Below, piece after piece: positions 17,801-24,714 of a stretch of DNA of 58,477 nt. Position 1 is the stretch's first letter; every line of letters begins with the position of its first letter. The translations under genes were made by a program, and so were the position numbers. The notes beneath the pieces were generated by a model. The model ran no database searches, was not told where the DNA came from, and was given only the letters and a program-made list of their open reading frames with translations. Source of the stretch: Lachnospiraceae bacterium (GTDB taxonomy: Bacteria > Bacillota > Clostridia > Lachnospirales > Lachnospiraceae); the NCBI GenBank assembly GCA_009774175.1, contig VSNG01000003.1:146378-204854 (forward strand), written 5' to 3'.

Positions 17801-18829
17801 GTTGCATAATCTGAAAAAATGATTGTTTGCAAGGTCAGCCATTTCCTTTTGCCTGTCGCTCATGGCATGCCGGTATACAGATTTCAGCACGGCGTCAGTT
17901 TTCCAGCCGCCTTCCTGCATGATGTAGGCATCCGGGATTCCCAGAGCGTGTCGGATGGACGCAGAATAGTGCCGGAGGTCGTGAAAACGGAAATGTGTTA
18001 TATTAGCCCGTTTGAGCACCCTCTGGAACATGATGGTGATGGAGTGGGGATTGAGGGTGGTAATATGTCCAAGTTCGCGGATTCTGTCCGCCACAAATGC
18101 GGGTGCGCTGATATATCTGTCAGAACTGCCTGTCTTGGGAGCTTTCAAGTGCCATTCTTTATCGGTGCCGAGGACAAGGGCGTGATGGACGTGTATTACA
18201 TCGCCTTGGATATCATCAAGAGTGAGGGCGCAAATCTCGCCACGCCGCATCATGCAGAACGCGCCGAGGAGAACAGGTATTTCCAGTTCCGTGCCCCTTA
18301 CGGCATCAACCAAGGCTCTTATCTCGTCATCCGAGGGGATATAAAGCTCAGGACGTATTTTCTGTGGCATGGAGGTTCTGAGGGCTAAATCTGAGCCGAT
18401 TACGGATGCTATGAGCCCATGGTAGTTGCGGACGGTCTTAGGGGATTTTGAGCGGCTAAGACTGTTTATCACCCTCTGTACATCATCCTGTGAGACTTTT
18501 CGGATTTCCATGTGGCAGAATGAGGCATAGTCGCGCAGGAGCATTTTTTGGATGTTGCGGTAGCCCCGGATCGTGGCAGGGGAAAGAACGGCTTCTTTGG
18601 AAGTGATATAGCTTTCCATGCGGTCAGAAAACAGGCTTTTATCCGAACTGCGTTTCTTCTGCTCCTTTTCTGCTGCATATTGAGCGGCAAGCGCTTCCGC
18701 CTTACGCTTTCCGGCAGGGGACGGATCGTCAGAAGTAAAAGAGCGGTATATGCGTTTTCCGTTTTCATCCGTGTAATCATAGACAAGGCACCGCCATGAG
18801 CCGGACGGGAGTTTTTTTGCTGTAGCCAT
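17789..18829 (-). CDS. int: tyrosine recombinase (integrase)
   Basis: 346 aa. An N-terminal arm-type DNA-binding domain (residues about 5-50) is followed by a SAM-like core-binding domain and the catalytic domain. Catalytic residues are visible: Arg195 in 'MRRGEI', Lys232 in 'PKTGSS', His283 and Arg286 in 'HDLRH', Trp309 in 'GGWK', and Tyr319 in 'SVYRHAM'. The start is set at the ATG at 18829 preceded by AAGGAGG. An in-frame upstream ATG at 18925 lacks a site. Its last codons and stop lie inside attL. Confidence 0.93.
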   Translation of the reverse strand: MATAKKLPSGSWRCLVYDYTDENGKRIYRSFTSDDPSPAGKRKAEALAAQYAAEKEQKKRSSDKSLFSDRMESYITSKEAVLSPATIRGYRNIQKMLLRDYASFCHMEIRKVSQDDVQRVINSLSRSKSPKTVRNYHGLIASVIGSDLALRTSMPQKIRPELYIPSDDEIRALVDAVRGTELEIPVLLGAFCMMRRGEICALTLDDIQGDVIHVHHALVLGTDKEWHLKAPKTGSSDRYISAPAFVADRIRELGHITTLNPHSITIMFQRVLKRANITHFRFHDLRHYSASIRHALGIPDAYIMQEGGWKTDAVLKSVYRHAMSDRQKEMADLANNHFFRLCNTEK

Positions 18830-19093
18830 AGTGTTATCCTCCTTTTTGGGTATAAAAATAACAGCCTGTGAATGATCTGGAAAATCAGACGGTTCACTTG
18901 CAAGCTGCGCCCGGGGATGATACACTATGTATTGTCAGAACTGGTGTATCTCTTCGGGGATATATCTGAAACCGTTCCTGTTGGCGCAGGGGCGGTTTTG
19001 CTTTTGAGCTAAATATGCTAAAATATCCAAGGACCACTGAAAATGTTATGCGCCGTAGGTGGTGTTTCTACACAAAAACAGAACAAATGTTTG

Positions 19094-19122
19094 TTGACAT
19101 ATAAATATATTTAGCGTATTAT
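19094..19122 (+). promoter_or_regulatory. promoter of the structured small RNA
   Basis: TTGACA (19094-19099), 17-nt spacer, TATTAT (19117-19122); an overlapping TATAAT at 19120-19125 has a 20-nt spacer. It reads rightward into a non-coding segment that ends in an intrinsic terminator. Confidence 0.75.
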
Positions 19123-19130
19123 AATATTAC

Positions 19131-19213
19131 AGAGGAAGAACGTCGCCGGATAACACGAGGGTGAAATCACCAGCATGCTTGACATGTGGTAGTCGTGCCG
19201 GGGGTTCTTTTTC
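19131..19213 (+). ncRNA. structured small RNA next to DUF3800
   Basis: About 80 nt, no ORF. The closing stem is AAGAAC (19136-19141) with GTTCTT (19204-19209), continued by CCGG (19146-19149) with CCGG (19198-19201). Inside, CACGA (19154-19158) pairs with TCGTG (19193-19197) and encloses two hairpins: GGTG-AAAT-CACC (19160-19171) and CATG-CTTGA-CATG (19174-19186). The 3' arm runs into TTTTTCTTTTT, so the closing stem doubles as terminator. The RNA converges on the DUF3800 gene, whose stop is at 19217. DUF3800-associated RNA motifs have been reported from comparative genomics; whether this is one of those classes could not be checked. Confidence 0.7.
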
Positions 19214-19216
19214 TTT

Positions 19217-19963
19217 TTATTTACAAACCATGTGGTCTGAGAAGTAATTTTGACTTGGTTTCATTTCATCAGAATAATATTTTATCCCATATTTGTCTAC
19301 CGATCCATTCCTTTGATAAAGGAATTTTCGTAATTTCATTGCATGACATGGAAGTAAAAAGCCGTATGTGTTTATTTCATGGTAGTAAAACATAGAAGTA
19401 GCGCAAATGTCTGCTAATTGAAGCATATCCCATGATTCAGCGGTTTTACTGCATATATTAGAAAACTGATTAGCGATTTCGTTTCCCGGATAAGTCAGCA
19501 GTTTGTTAATATAATCAATTAATTCGGTGTCCCTTGAGGTTCCACGGCTGGATAATACAATTTCTCCTATGCGGTCAGTGTCGCGGAGCAGCCATGACAC
19601 GCGCTCAATTAGATATCTGCAGGCGTGATTATAAAGAATGACACTTGGCTTCTCTGTAAGTGTGTTTCTGGTGGCTTTTAACTTGTTAATGTCCAGCTTA
19701 GAAGTGTCCAGTATAATATTTATGTACTGAAAATCTGAATCGCATATCTTGTTTACAACATATGCTCTTTGTTCAAAGTTCCGAAGTTTGCGGAAATGGA
19801 TATTGTCAAGGTTCAGATCTTTCTTTATGGTTTTGAGAACGCTTCTTGCGTGTGCTTCAGCATTTTTATTTATGATTACTGCCGCAAGCACAAACCATTG
19901 AGTGCCTCGCCCTATTCCCAAATCTCCAGCCTCATCAATATATACAGTACATTTGGTGGACAT
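19217..19963 (-). CDS. DUF3800 domain protein
   Basis: 248 aa. The N terminus 'YIDEAGDLG' (Asp10, Glu11, Asp14) and a later 'QLADICA' are hallmarks of DUF3800, a family of unknown function with conserved acidic residues; a nuclease role is a guess. AAGGAGG lies before the ATG, start certain. A possible leftward -10 (TATAAT) lies within about 30 nt upstream, so it may have its own promoter. It is transcribed toward the structured RNA; their 3' ends meet. Its place between the integrase and the immunity genes is typical of accessory 'cargo' in prophages. Confidence 0.85.
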   Translation of the reverse strand: MSTKCTVYIDEAGDLGIGRGTQWFVLAAVIINKNAEAHARSVLKTIKKDLNLDNIHFRKLRNFEQRAYVVNKICDSDFQYINIILDTSKLDINKLKATRNTLTEKPSVILYNHACRYLIERVSWLLRDTDRIGEIVLSSRGTSRDTELIDYINKLLTYPGNEIANQFSNICSKTAESWDMLQLADICATSMFYYHEINTYGFLLPCHAMKLRKFLYQRNGSVDKYGIKYYSDEMKPSQNYFSDHMVCK

Positions 19964-20014
19964 GAAAAGCCTCCTTTTGCAAAAGTATTATATATGTATA
20001 GTATTTAAGAAAAG

Positions 20015-20241
20015 TTTATGCGATTAGGAAGAAAGGCTGCCAGTTGCCAAGCTGGCATTGATGGAAACCTTGGTTTCTTTGTAAGTTGAAATTCCTGCTG
20101 CATCATTAGTCATCATAGCCTCCGTCCTTTCTACGCCGAGTGATAAAGCGCTCACAATAAAAAACATTGCAACGAATTTTCTGATAGCTGTACGAGCCTT
20201 TCCCCAAGGAAGTTTTGGATCTTCCTTCCTAATCGCATAAA
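20015..20241. repeat. 21-bp inverted repeats enclosing 185 bp
   Basis: TTTATGCGATTAGGAAGAAAG at 20015-20035 and its reverse complement, with one mismatch, at 20221-20241. In an RNA read through from the HTH gene (minus strand) the arms would form a 21-bp stem. No target-site duplication was found beside the arms and no transposase is inside. Confidence 0.8.
20024..20167 (-). CDS. possible micro-protein within the inverted repeat
   Basis: 47 codons from ATG 20167, beginning MFFIVSALSLGVERTEA, a hydrophobic stretch resembling a signal or membrane helix. A tandem ATG pair (20116, 20113) with GGAGG just upstream offers a 29-31 aa form starting MTNDAAGIS. The frame stays open far upstream without a start, into the HTH gene. 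The stop lies in the left repeat arm. Unrecognised; it may not be translated. Confidence 0.3.
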   Translation of the reverse strand: MFFIVSALSLGVERTEAMMTNDAAGISTYKETKVSINASLATGSLSS

Positions 20242-20247
20242 TATTTT

Positions 20248-20532
20248 TTACAGCAAAATGAAATCTTTCACTTCTTTCGCCGTGATGTCCCGTCCAAGGG
20301 CAATACTTGCCGCCTGCACAGGGGTAAATTTAAGATATCGAGCAAGTGCATGGATATCCATTAAGTCAAAGTTCACGGGACGAGACTTTTTCTTTTTGAA
20401 TGTCGCAAGGCTTATATGGAGATATTTTGCGATAGATTCATCAGATATAGCGTATCTTTCTTGATTTCCGACTATGATTGCCCGTATTATGCGGTTTCTG
20501 TCTTCTTCGGGTGATGGTTTTAGTCTTGGCAT
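20248..20532 (-). CDS. small HTH DNA-binding protein
   Basis: 94 aa. The central 'ISDESIAKYLHISLATFKKKK' is a helix-turn-helix-like segment with a C-terminal 'FTPVQAASIALGRDIT'. AAAGGAG precedes the ATG. Small regulators like this are frequent in Firmicutes phages. Target unknown; it could control integrase or DUF3800 expression, both downstream in the same direction. Confidence 0.65.
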   Translation of the reverse strand: MPRLKPSPEEDRNRIIRAIIVGNQERYAISDESIAKYLHISLATFKKKKSRPVNFDLMDIHALARYLKFTPVQAASIALGRDITAKEVKDFILL

Positions 20533-20584
20533 GGTGGTCTCCTTTGTCCATCGGCTGCTGAGGCGGATGGTTTTTAAATTATGA

Positions 20585-20613
20585 TTGAAAAATCTGTATG
20601 TATGGCATATAAT
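20585..20613 (+). promoter_or_regulatory. antitoxin RNA promoter
   Basis: TTGAAA (20585-20590), 17-nt spacer, TATAAT (20608-20613). The -10 region and about 20 nt of early transcript match the toxin promoter on the other strand in 25 of 27 positions (20607-20633 against 20844-20870). Confidence 0.75.
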
Positions 20614-20619
20614 ATGCTT

Positions 20620-20725
20620 AACAGGACAGCCGGAAGATAGATTGAGCCTATCCGTCCCGGCGATTTAAGTGACTAAGTAAGCCGCCTATTCTTTACCAGA
20701 GAGCAGGGCGGCTTACTTATTTTTC
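20620..20725 (+). ncRNA. RNA antitoxin candidate (antisense to toxin 3' end)
   Basis: About 105 nt from the promoter at 20585 to a terminator at 20674-20724. It is complementary to the last codons and stop of the toxin gene and to its 3' untranslated region. This arrangement is like the 3'-overlapping antisense RNAs of Bacillus TxpA/RatA and BsrG/SR4 (established examples). No ORF with a ribosome site is seen in it. Confidence 0.65.
20674..20724 (+). terminator. antitoxin terminator, 13-bp stem
   Basis: TAAGTAAGCCGCC (20674-20686) pairs perfectly with GGCGGCTTACTTA (20707-20719) and is followed by TTTTTC. On the other strand the hairpin lacks a T run, so the toxin mRNA probably extends past it. 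Confidence 0.9.
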
Positions 20726-20793
20726 AGATTCAGAATTGCAACAATCAAAAGTCCGATTGTCAGTATAACCATTAATTCCTCATATGTACTCAT
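20713..20793 (-). CDS. holin-like type I toxin peptide
   Basis: 26 aa. It starts MSTYEELMVILTIG, continues as one hydrophobic helix and ends NLKNK. The MSTYE-L start, single helix and basic end are those of the small 'holin-like toxin' peptides of Firmicutes type I toxin-antitoxin loci. AAAGGAG lies 8 nt before the ATG. The stop codon is part of the antitoxin terminator stem. Expected action is membrane damage when unpaired from its antisense RNA. It sits between the HTH gene and the repressor in the leftward block. Confidence 0.75.
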   Translation of the reverse strand: MSTYEELMVILTIGLLIVAILNLKNK

Positions 20794-20863
20794 AAGCACC
20801 ACTCCTTTCCGCAGAACTCGGAACGGAATGGCCGCACGCCCTCCCGGCTGTCCGATTAAGCAT

Positions 20864-20892
20864 ATTATATTGTCATGGTGCAGCAGTTCCCA
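20864..20892 (-). promoter_or_regulatory. toxin promoter
   Basis: A perfect TATAAT -10 (20864-20869, minus strand) about 70 nt before the toxin start. The -35 region 17 nt away is a poor match (TGGGAA). The transcript's first bases match the antitoxin RNA's. Confidence 0.55.
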
Positions 20893-20893
20893 C

Positions 20894-21270
20894 GTTTGAA
20901 ACGGATAAAGGGTGATCTGATTAGACCCTACCCGGTAATTCCGGGGGCGGTATCCCTTAATTTGCAGTATGCCGTGTGACGCTTCTAGCCGTCCATATAC
21001 GGGCAGTATGGCTATTGATGGTTATTCTTATCAATGGATGCATAAAACGTCTGTATGGAGCGAATAGAAGCAACCACAACCATTTGTCCGTGGTTAAGCC
21101 TATTTAGGGCATAGTGACGGACATTTGGCTTTTGCCGGGTATCTCTGTTTTGGAGACGCCCTGGTTTAAGGCTCCCTGCCCCATAATTACCAGCACCCCT
21201 GCATCTGATTGGATGCGCCAGTTTTGGATTGTCCTTTTTTCGGACAGACCTGAAGCCCAAAGTGGCTTGG
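20894..21270. other. non-coding gap with hairpins between toxin and repressor
   Basis: No convincing gene. A compact structured segment at 20908-20958 has AAGGG/CCCTT closing over GGT/GACC-type pairing and a strong CCCGG-TAATT-CCGGG hairpin (20931-20945). Another hairpin, GCATC-TGATTG-GATGC, lies near 21202-21217. An 82-codon minus-strand frame from a TTG (21260-21012) has no ribosome site and odd composition, so it is not called. The segment may be leader RNA of the toxin or 3' UTR of the repressor. Confidence 0.4.
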
Positions 21271-21873
21271 CTATTCTTGGGGTGCGTCGGGTAGCTTTGG
21301 TTGGTATTCTGGTATTTTGGTTAGTAACGCTATTTGCTCTATTGCTCTGTCTATTATTTCATCTGCCTTGCTTTTTCCCTCTTTATTTAAAAGAAAATAG
21401 TATATTGCAAATACATCTATTCTAAAAATTTTACTAAGATGGAACATTCTATATGCTTCCTCTTCTTCGGTTAAAGGTTCTCTTCGTGCCATTTTAAACC
21501 GAATGTAATTCAAATAGTTTTCATCAAGAAAATCAAATTTTTTGCTTTGCTTCTGTTTTGGCAATTCCCTGCCTTGTAATGGCCCAGTAAATGGTTTGTT
21601 CTCTGGGCGTTTTGTCATTTCGCTTGCCCCAAAAGGTCTGGCACGCTTCATTTCAAGCTCTACGTTTTCCAATTCAATATTATCATCTAGCAAATCGTAC
21701 AAAGGATAATTGAGAAATTTGGCAATTTTTTTGAGTTGAGCAACTCGTGGCTGTCGCTTTCCATTTTCCCAGTAATTTATTGCCGATTGAGATGCACCTA
21801 CTTTGTCAGCAAACTCTTTTTGGGATAATCCCGAATAAACTCTTAATTTATATATTTTTTCGCCTACCGTCAT
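21271..21873 (-). CDS. XRE-family repressor
   Basis: 200 aa. An N-terminal HTH_3 domain (residues about 4-58) contains 'GLSQKEFADKVGASQSAINYWENGKRQP'. The C-terminal 140 residues are unrecognised, charged, without a LexA-type Ser/Lys peptidase motif. ATG 21873 is preceded by GGAGGTGAT. It is divergent from a Cro-like gene across a 144-bp region with three similar operators, so it is the likely lysogeny repressor. With no visible self-cleavage domain, induction is probably by another route. Confidence 0.85.
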   Translation of the reverse strand: MTVGEKIYKLRVYSGLSQKEFADKVGASQSAINYWENGKRQPRVAQLKKIAKFLNYPLYDLLDDNIELENVELEMKRARPFGASEMTKRPENKPFTGPLQGRELPKQKQSKKFDFLDENYLNYIRFKMARREPLTEEEEAYRMFHLSKIFRIDVFAIYYFLLNKEGKSKADEIIDRAIEQIALLTKIPEYQPKLPDAPQE

Positions 21874-21929
21874 GGGTATCACCTCCACAATACCCATATT
21901 AACAAACTAAATGCAAAATGTAAACAAAT

Positions 21930-21999
21930 ATCACGTTTGTCATTGACATAATACCACAAATGTGATAGAATTGTCAATGAAATAAATCACATTTGTGAT
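21930..21999. promoter_or_regulatory. three repressor/Cro operator sites
   Basis: 14-bp dyads of the form ATCACA-WW-TGTGAT: 21930-21943 ATCACGTTTGTCAT, 21953-21966 ACCACAAATGTGAT, and 21986-21999 ATCACATTTGTGAT (perfect arms). The middle site covers the spacer to -10 of the rightward promoter. The left site lies beside its -35 and upstream of a leftward TTTACA-17-TAATAT promoter. Arms are inferred from symmetry. Confidence 0.75.
21943..21971 (+). promoter_or_regulatory. early rightward promoter
   Basis: TTGACA (21943-21948), 17-nt spacer, TAGAAT (21966-21971). It drives the Cro-like gene and probably the replication block; overlapped by an operator. Confidence 0.8.
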
Positions 22000-22017
22000 T
22001 GGATGGGAGGTAAAATT

Positions 22018-22212
22018 GTGAGAATCAGCAGAGATAAGGTTGATATCTGCCGGGCAAGAAAGAAAAAGAGCGTGGCGGATTTGGCAGAAGCCTATGGCGT
22101 AAGCCGGGCGAGGATGAATGTTATTCTCAACCAAAGAGAAGTATCTGTTGTTTCTGCGGGAAGGCTGGCAGATGCTCTTGAGTGTGATGTAACTGAAATT
22201 TTGGAGGACTAA
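22018..22212 (+). CDS. Cro-like HTH regulator
   Basis: 64 aa from GTG 22018, preceded by GGGAGG 7 nt away; an ATG at 22003 would place the ribosome site inside the gene. It consists of one XRE-type HTH: 'KSVADLAEAYGVSRARMNVILNQ' then 'SAGRLADALECDVTEIL'. First gene of the rightward transcript, facing the repressor: the standard position of Cro. Confidence 0.8.
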   Translation: MRISRDKVDICRARKKKSVADLAEAYGVSRARMNVILNQREVSVVSAGRLADALECDVTEILED

Positions 22213-22226
22213 GGAAGGAGAAGCTT

Positions 22227-22416
22227 ATGACGGACAAAGAGCAAAGAGATATGCAGATATTTAGAGCTGGTGGACAGGCGTCTCTTTATCCTAATCCACT
22301 CGGGAATTAACTGGAAGCCGGAGTACGCCGAAGAGCTGGAAGCCATTGATCGAGAGCTGGAAGAGCTTAAAAAAGTGGTAGACAGCGAGCATGAGAAAAG
22401 AAGGAGGGCGGCATGA
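22227..22416 (+). pseudogene. frameshifted small phage protein
   Basis: AAGGAAGGAG precedes ATG 22227, which opens MTDKEQRDMQIF and stops after 27 codons. The next frame continues without a start as 'LELVDRRLFILIHSGINWKPEYAEELEAIDRELEELKKVV' and ends at 22416, overlapping the next ATG (ATGA). Together they make a normal-sized helical protein of about 62 aa, so a one-base shift near 22255-22265 is likely, real or from sequencing. Confidence 0.6.
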
Positions 22417-22595
22417 GTAAGCAGATTATGAACGTCCGGGACGTTATGGCGGTGTTGGAAGTGTCTGAAAGCAAAGCCTATGGCATTATCCGGCAACTTA
22501 ACAGCGAATTAGCTGAAAAACATTACATAGTGATTCCGGGTAAGGTTCCAACGGCATATTTCGAGGAAAAACTCTATGGAATGCACGCCGAATAA
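22413..22595 (+). CDS. winged-helix/excisionase-like DNA-binding protein
   Basis: 60 aa. 'MNVRDVMAVLEVSESKAYGIIRQLNSEL' is an HTH, followed by a wing-like 'VIPGKVPTAYFEEKLYG'. AAGGAGGG precedes it. This compact fold is common in Gram-positive mobile elements, as excisionase or early activator; the exact role is not evident. Confidence 0.6.
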   Translation: MSKQIMNVRDVMAVLEVSESKAYGIIRQLNSELAEKHYIVIPGKVPTAYFEEKLYGMHAE

Positions 22596-22926
22596 GGAAT
22601 CACTGATTGCACTTATCCAGCCGGATATACACATTACAAAGGAATTTTTAAAGAGGATATATGCTTTTGAAATAAGTTATCCGGGATTTTCAGAAGAAGC
22701 GATTGCCACTTTGGAGAAAATTGGATGCGTCCGGGCGAGGGAACATTATAACGCTTGGGTGAAGGAATATGAACCAAGGCGTAATGCTGAACTGAAAGAA
22801 GTTGCACATTGGTATCGGCTGGAATGTGAAAAAGAATGGGAGAAAAAACAGAAAGGAAGTGAGGAGCAACGGACACAGAGAGAAAGGAAGCAGTCCGGCA
22901 GGAAGTGGATGGACGGTCTATTTTAG
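22576..22926 (+). CDS. hypothetical phage protein
   Basis: 116 aa, unrecognised. Mixed helical region, then a highly charged, probably coiled C terminus (residues about 75-110, rich in Glu, Lys and Arg). It overlaps the preceding gene by 20 nt and the helicase gene by 22 nt, indicating coupled translation. Confidence 0.6.
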   Translation: MECTPNKESLIALIQPDIHITKEFLKRIYAFEISYPGFSEEAIATLEKIGCVRAREHYNAWVKEYEPRRNAELKEVAHWYRLECEKEWEKKQKGSEEQRTQRERKQSGRKWMDGLF

Positions 22927-24302
22927 ATGATTTTACCAATTATCCACTGACAGATATTGGAAGTTCAAAGCTGTATGCGGATATGTTCAAGAGTGAACTG
23001 CGGTTCGTGCGTGAAATGGGGTTGTATTTTTATTACAACGGTAAAGTATGGGTTAAGGATGTCGGGAGCATATTCGCCAAAAGACTCGCGAAAAAGTTCG
23101 CAGTTAAAACGGTGGACAAAGCAAACGGCATCACGGACGATAAAACCCGGGATATATTTGTGAAGTATTACTGCAAATTTAACAGCTTCAATGCAAGGGA
23201 AAAACTGATAAAAGACGCACAGTCAGTACATTTAATAGAGTATTCGGAGTTTGACAATAAGCCGGAACTGTATAACTGTCAGAATGGCACTTTTAATTTA
23301 AAGACAGGGAAGCTCCAAAAGCATAACGCCAATGATATGCTGACACAGATATCCAATGTCACATATGATGCAGATGCAAGGTGTGGGCGGTGGGAACGGT
23401 ATGTTGATGAAATCATGGAAAGGGATGAGCCAAGTAAAAATCTATTGCAGATGATAGCCGGGCATTGCCTGTCCGGTTCAACGAAGTTTGAATGTTTCTT
23501 TATGCTGTACGGAAAGAATACGAGGAACGGCAAGGGAACATTTAACAGCACTATGATGAAAATGCATGGGGATTATGCACAGGCACTAAACCCGGAATCC
23601 CTGTCAGTGAAAAGTTTCTACAATAACAGCGAAGCACCGAATGAAGCGATTGCCAGCCTTGCAGGGGTACGCTATGTATGCGTATCGGAGCCGGGAGAGA
23701 ATTTAGTGTTAAATTCTGATTTGGTAAAGACGCTGACAGGCGGTGACCCGGTAAGGGCAAGGTTTTTAAAGCAGCATTTCTTTACTTACATACCATGCTT
23801 TAAGATTGTGATTAATACTAACCATCTTCCCAAAATACTGGATGATACAGTATTTGAGAGTGACCGCCTTGTGCTGCTGAACTTCAATGTGCATTTTGAC
23901 GCAGACAGCCGGGATAACACATTGAAAAAACAGTTCATTAAGCCGGAAAACCTAAGCGGAATATTTAACTGGTGCTATGAGGGATACAAGATGTTGGAGC
24001 GTTCGGGAACATTAAAAATGCCGGATAAGTCGAAGCTACTATTTGACAAGTACCGGGGAGAATGCGACATAGCGAAGCAATTCATATCAGAGGTTTTAAT
24101 TCCGGTCGAGGGCGCAAAACTAAAATTTAAGTCTGTGTATGACGAATATAAGGACTGGGCAAGGGATAATGGGTATGGACAGTGTAGCAGAAAAACATTT
24201 AAAAACAAAATGGAAAAGCATGTTGAAATAAAAGATTATATCGGACAGGCTTGTATTTTCGGTTATGATTTTCAGAGTAATATGCAGATACCATTTGATT
24301 AG
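22905..24302 (+). CDS. phage/plasmid primase-helicase, D5/P4 family C-terminal type
   Basis: 465 aa superfamily 3 helicase for replication of the element. Residues about 25-170 resemble the D5 N-terminal domain ('ELYNCQNGTFNLKTGKL'). The ATPase follows: Walker A 'GKNTRNGKGTF' at 203-213, Walker B region 'YVCVSEPGE' at 257-265, and motif C 'KIVINTNHLP' at 300-309. A C-terminal winged-helix-like part ends at 465. There is no catalytic primase domain, so priming may come from the host or another phage. First large gene of the rightward block. Confidence 0.88.
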   Translation: MDGRSILDDFTNYPLTDIGSSKLYADMFKSELRFVREMGLYFYYNGKVWVKDVGSIFAKRLAKKFAVKTVDKANGITDDKTRDIFVKYYCKFNSFNAREKLIKDAQSVHLIEYSEFDNKPELYNCQNGTFNLKTGKLQKHNANDMLTQISNVTYDADARCGRWERYVDEIMERDEPSKNLLQMIAGHCLSGSTKFECFFMLYGKNTRNGKGTFNSTMMKMHGDYAQALNPESLSVKSFYNNSEAPNEAIASLAGVRYVCVSEPGENLVLNSDLVKTLTGGDPVRARFLKQHFFTYIPCFKIVINTNHLPKILDDTVFESDRLVLLNFNVHFDADSRDNTLKKQFIKPENLSGIFNWCYEGYKMLERSGTLKMPDKSKLLFDKYRGECDIAKQFISEVLIPVEGAKLKFKSVYDEYKDWARDNGYGQCSRKTFKNKMEKHVEIKDYIGQACIFGYDFQSNMQIPFD

Positions 24303-24422
24303 CAGATGGAAAATGGAAAAATGAGGGTGATTTTTAATTAAACTAAATTTTCTTAGGCTCGTGAGAGTTAATGAAAAAATGGGGTTAAAATCCCATATTC
24401 CATATTGGAGAAAGGAGAACAC

Positions 24423-24599
24423 ATGAACGAAGAATTATTAACCCGACTGGTGGAAGCATTGGAATCCATCAACAACAACCTGTCAGAGATTGCCGTATCG
24501 CTTGACAGCCTGGACAAGAATATTGACGGCTGCATATCGGTGAGCCAGAACGGCAAGAGCTGTTATCTCTGCATTTCGGGAGATGTTTACACAAATTGA
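24423..24599 (+). CDS. hypothetical small protein
   Basis: 58 aa. The helical N-terminal two thirds (LLTRLVEALESINNNLSEIAVSLDSLDKNI) is probably a coiled coil, followed by a short Cys-containing end. Start at ATG 24423 after AAAGGAGA. Function unknown. Confidence 0.55.
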   Translation: MNEELLTRLVEALESINNNLSEIAVSLDSLDKNIDGCISVSQNGKSCYLCISGDVYTN

Positions 24600-24602
24600 A
24601 AC

Positions 24603-24632
24603 GCCCCATAGGTACGCCAATACCTACAGGGC
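24603..24632 (+). promoter_or_regulatory. RNA hairpin in the 24.6-kb leader
   Basis: GCCC and TAGGTA (24603-24614) pair with TACCTA and GGGC (24621-24632) around CGCCAA, with a 2x2 internal loop. No T run follows. It lies 85 nt before the next gene and may be a leader structure or processing site. Confidence 0.4.
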
Positions 24633-24714
24633 AGGTGACCCGAAAACTACGCAAATTAGGGTATGTGGGTAGTATAACATTCCCTCTGCTCGGAGTAAAG
24701 AGAGGAAAAAGAAA

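Noticed and set aside
20015..20241. Retron-like RNA because of terminal inverted repeats
   Set aside because: No reverse transcriptase gene nearby and the interior does not fold into paired msr/msd-like stems.
20221..20241. Insertion-sequence end
   Set aside because: Inverted arms without transposase and without flanking target duplication are insufficient for an IS call.
21012..21260. 82-codon minus-strand gene between repressor and toxin
   Set aside because: Begins with TTG lacking a ribosome site and has no recognisable domain.
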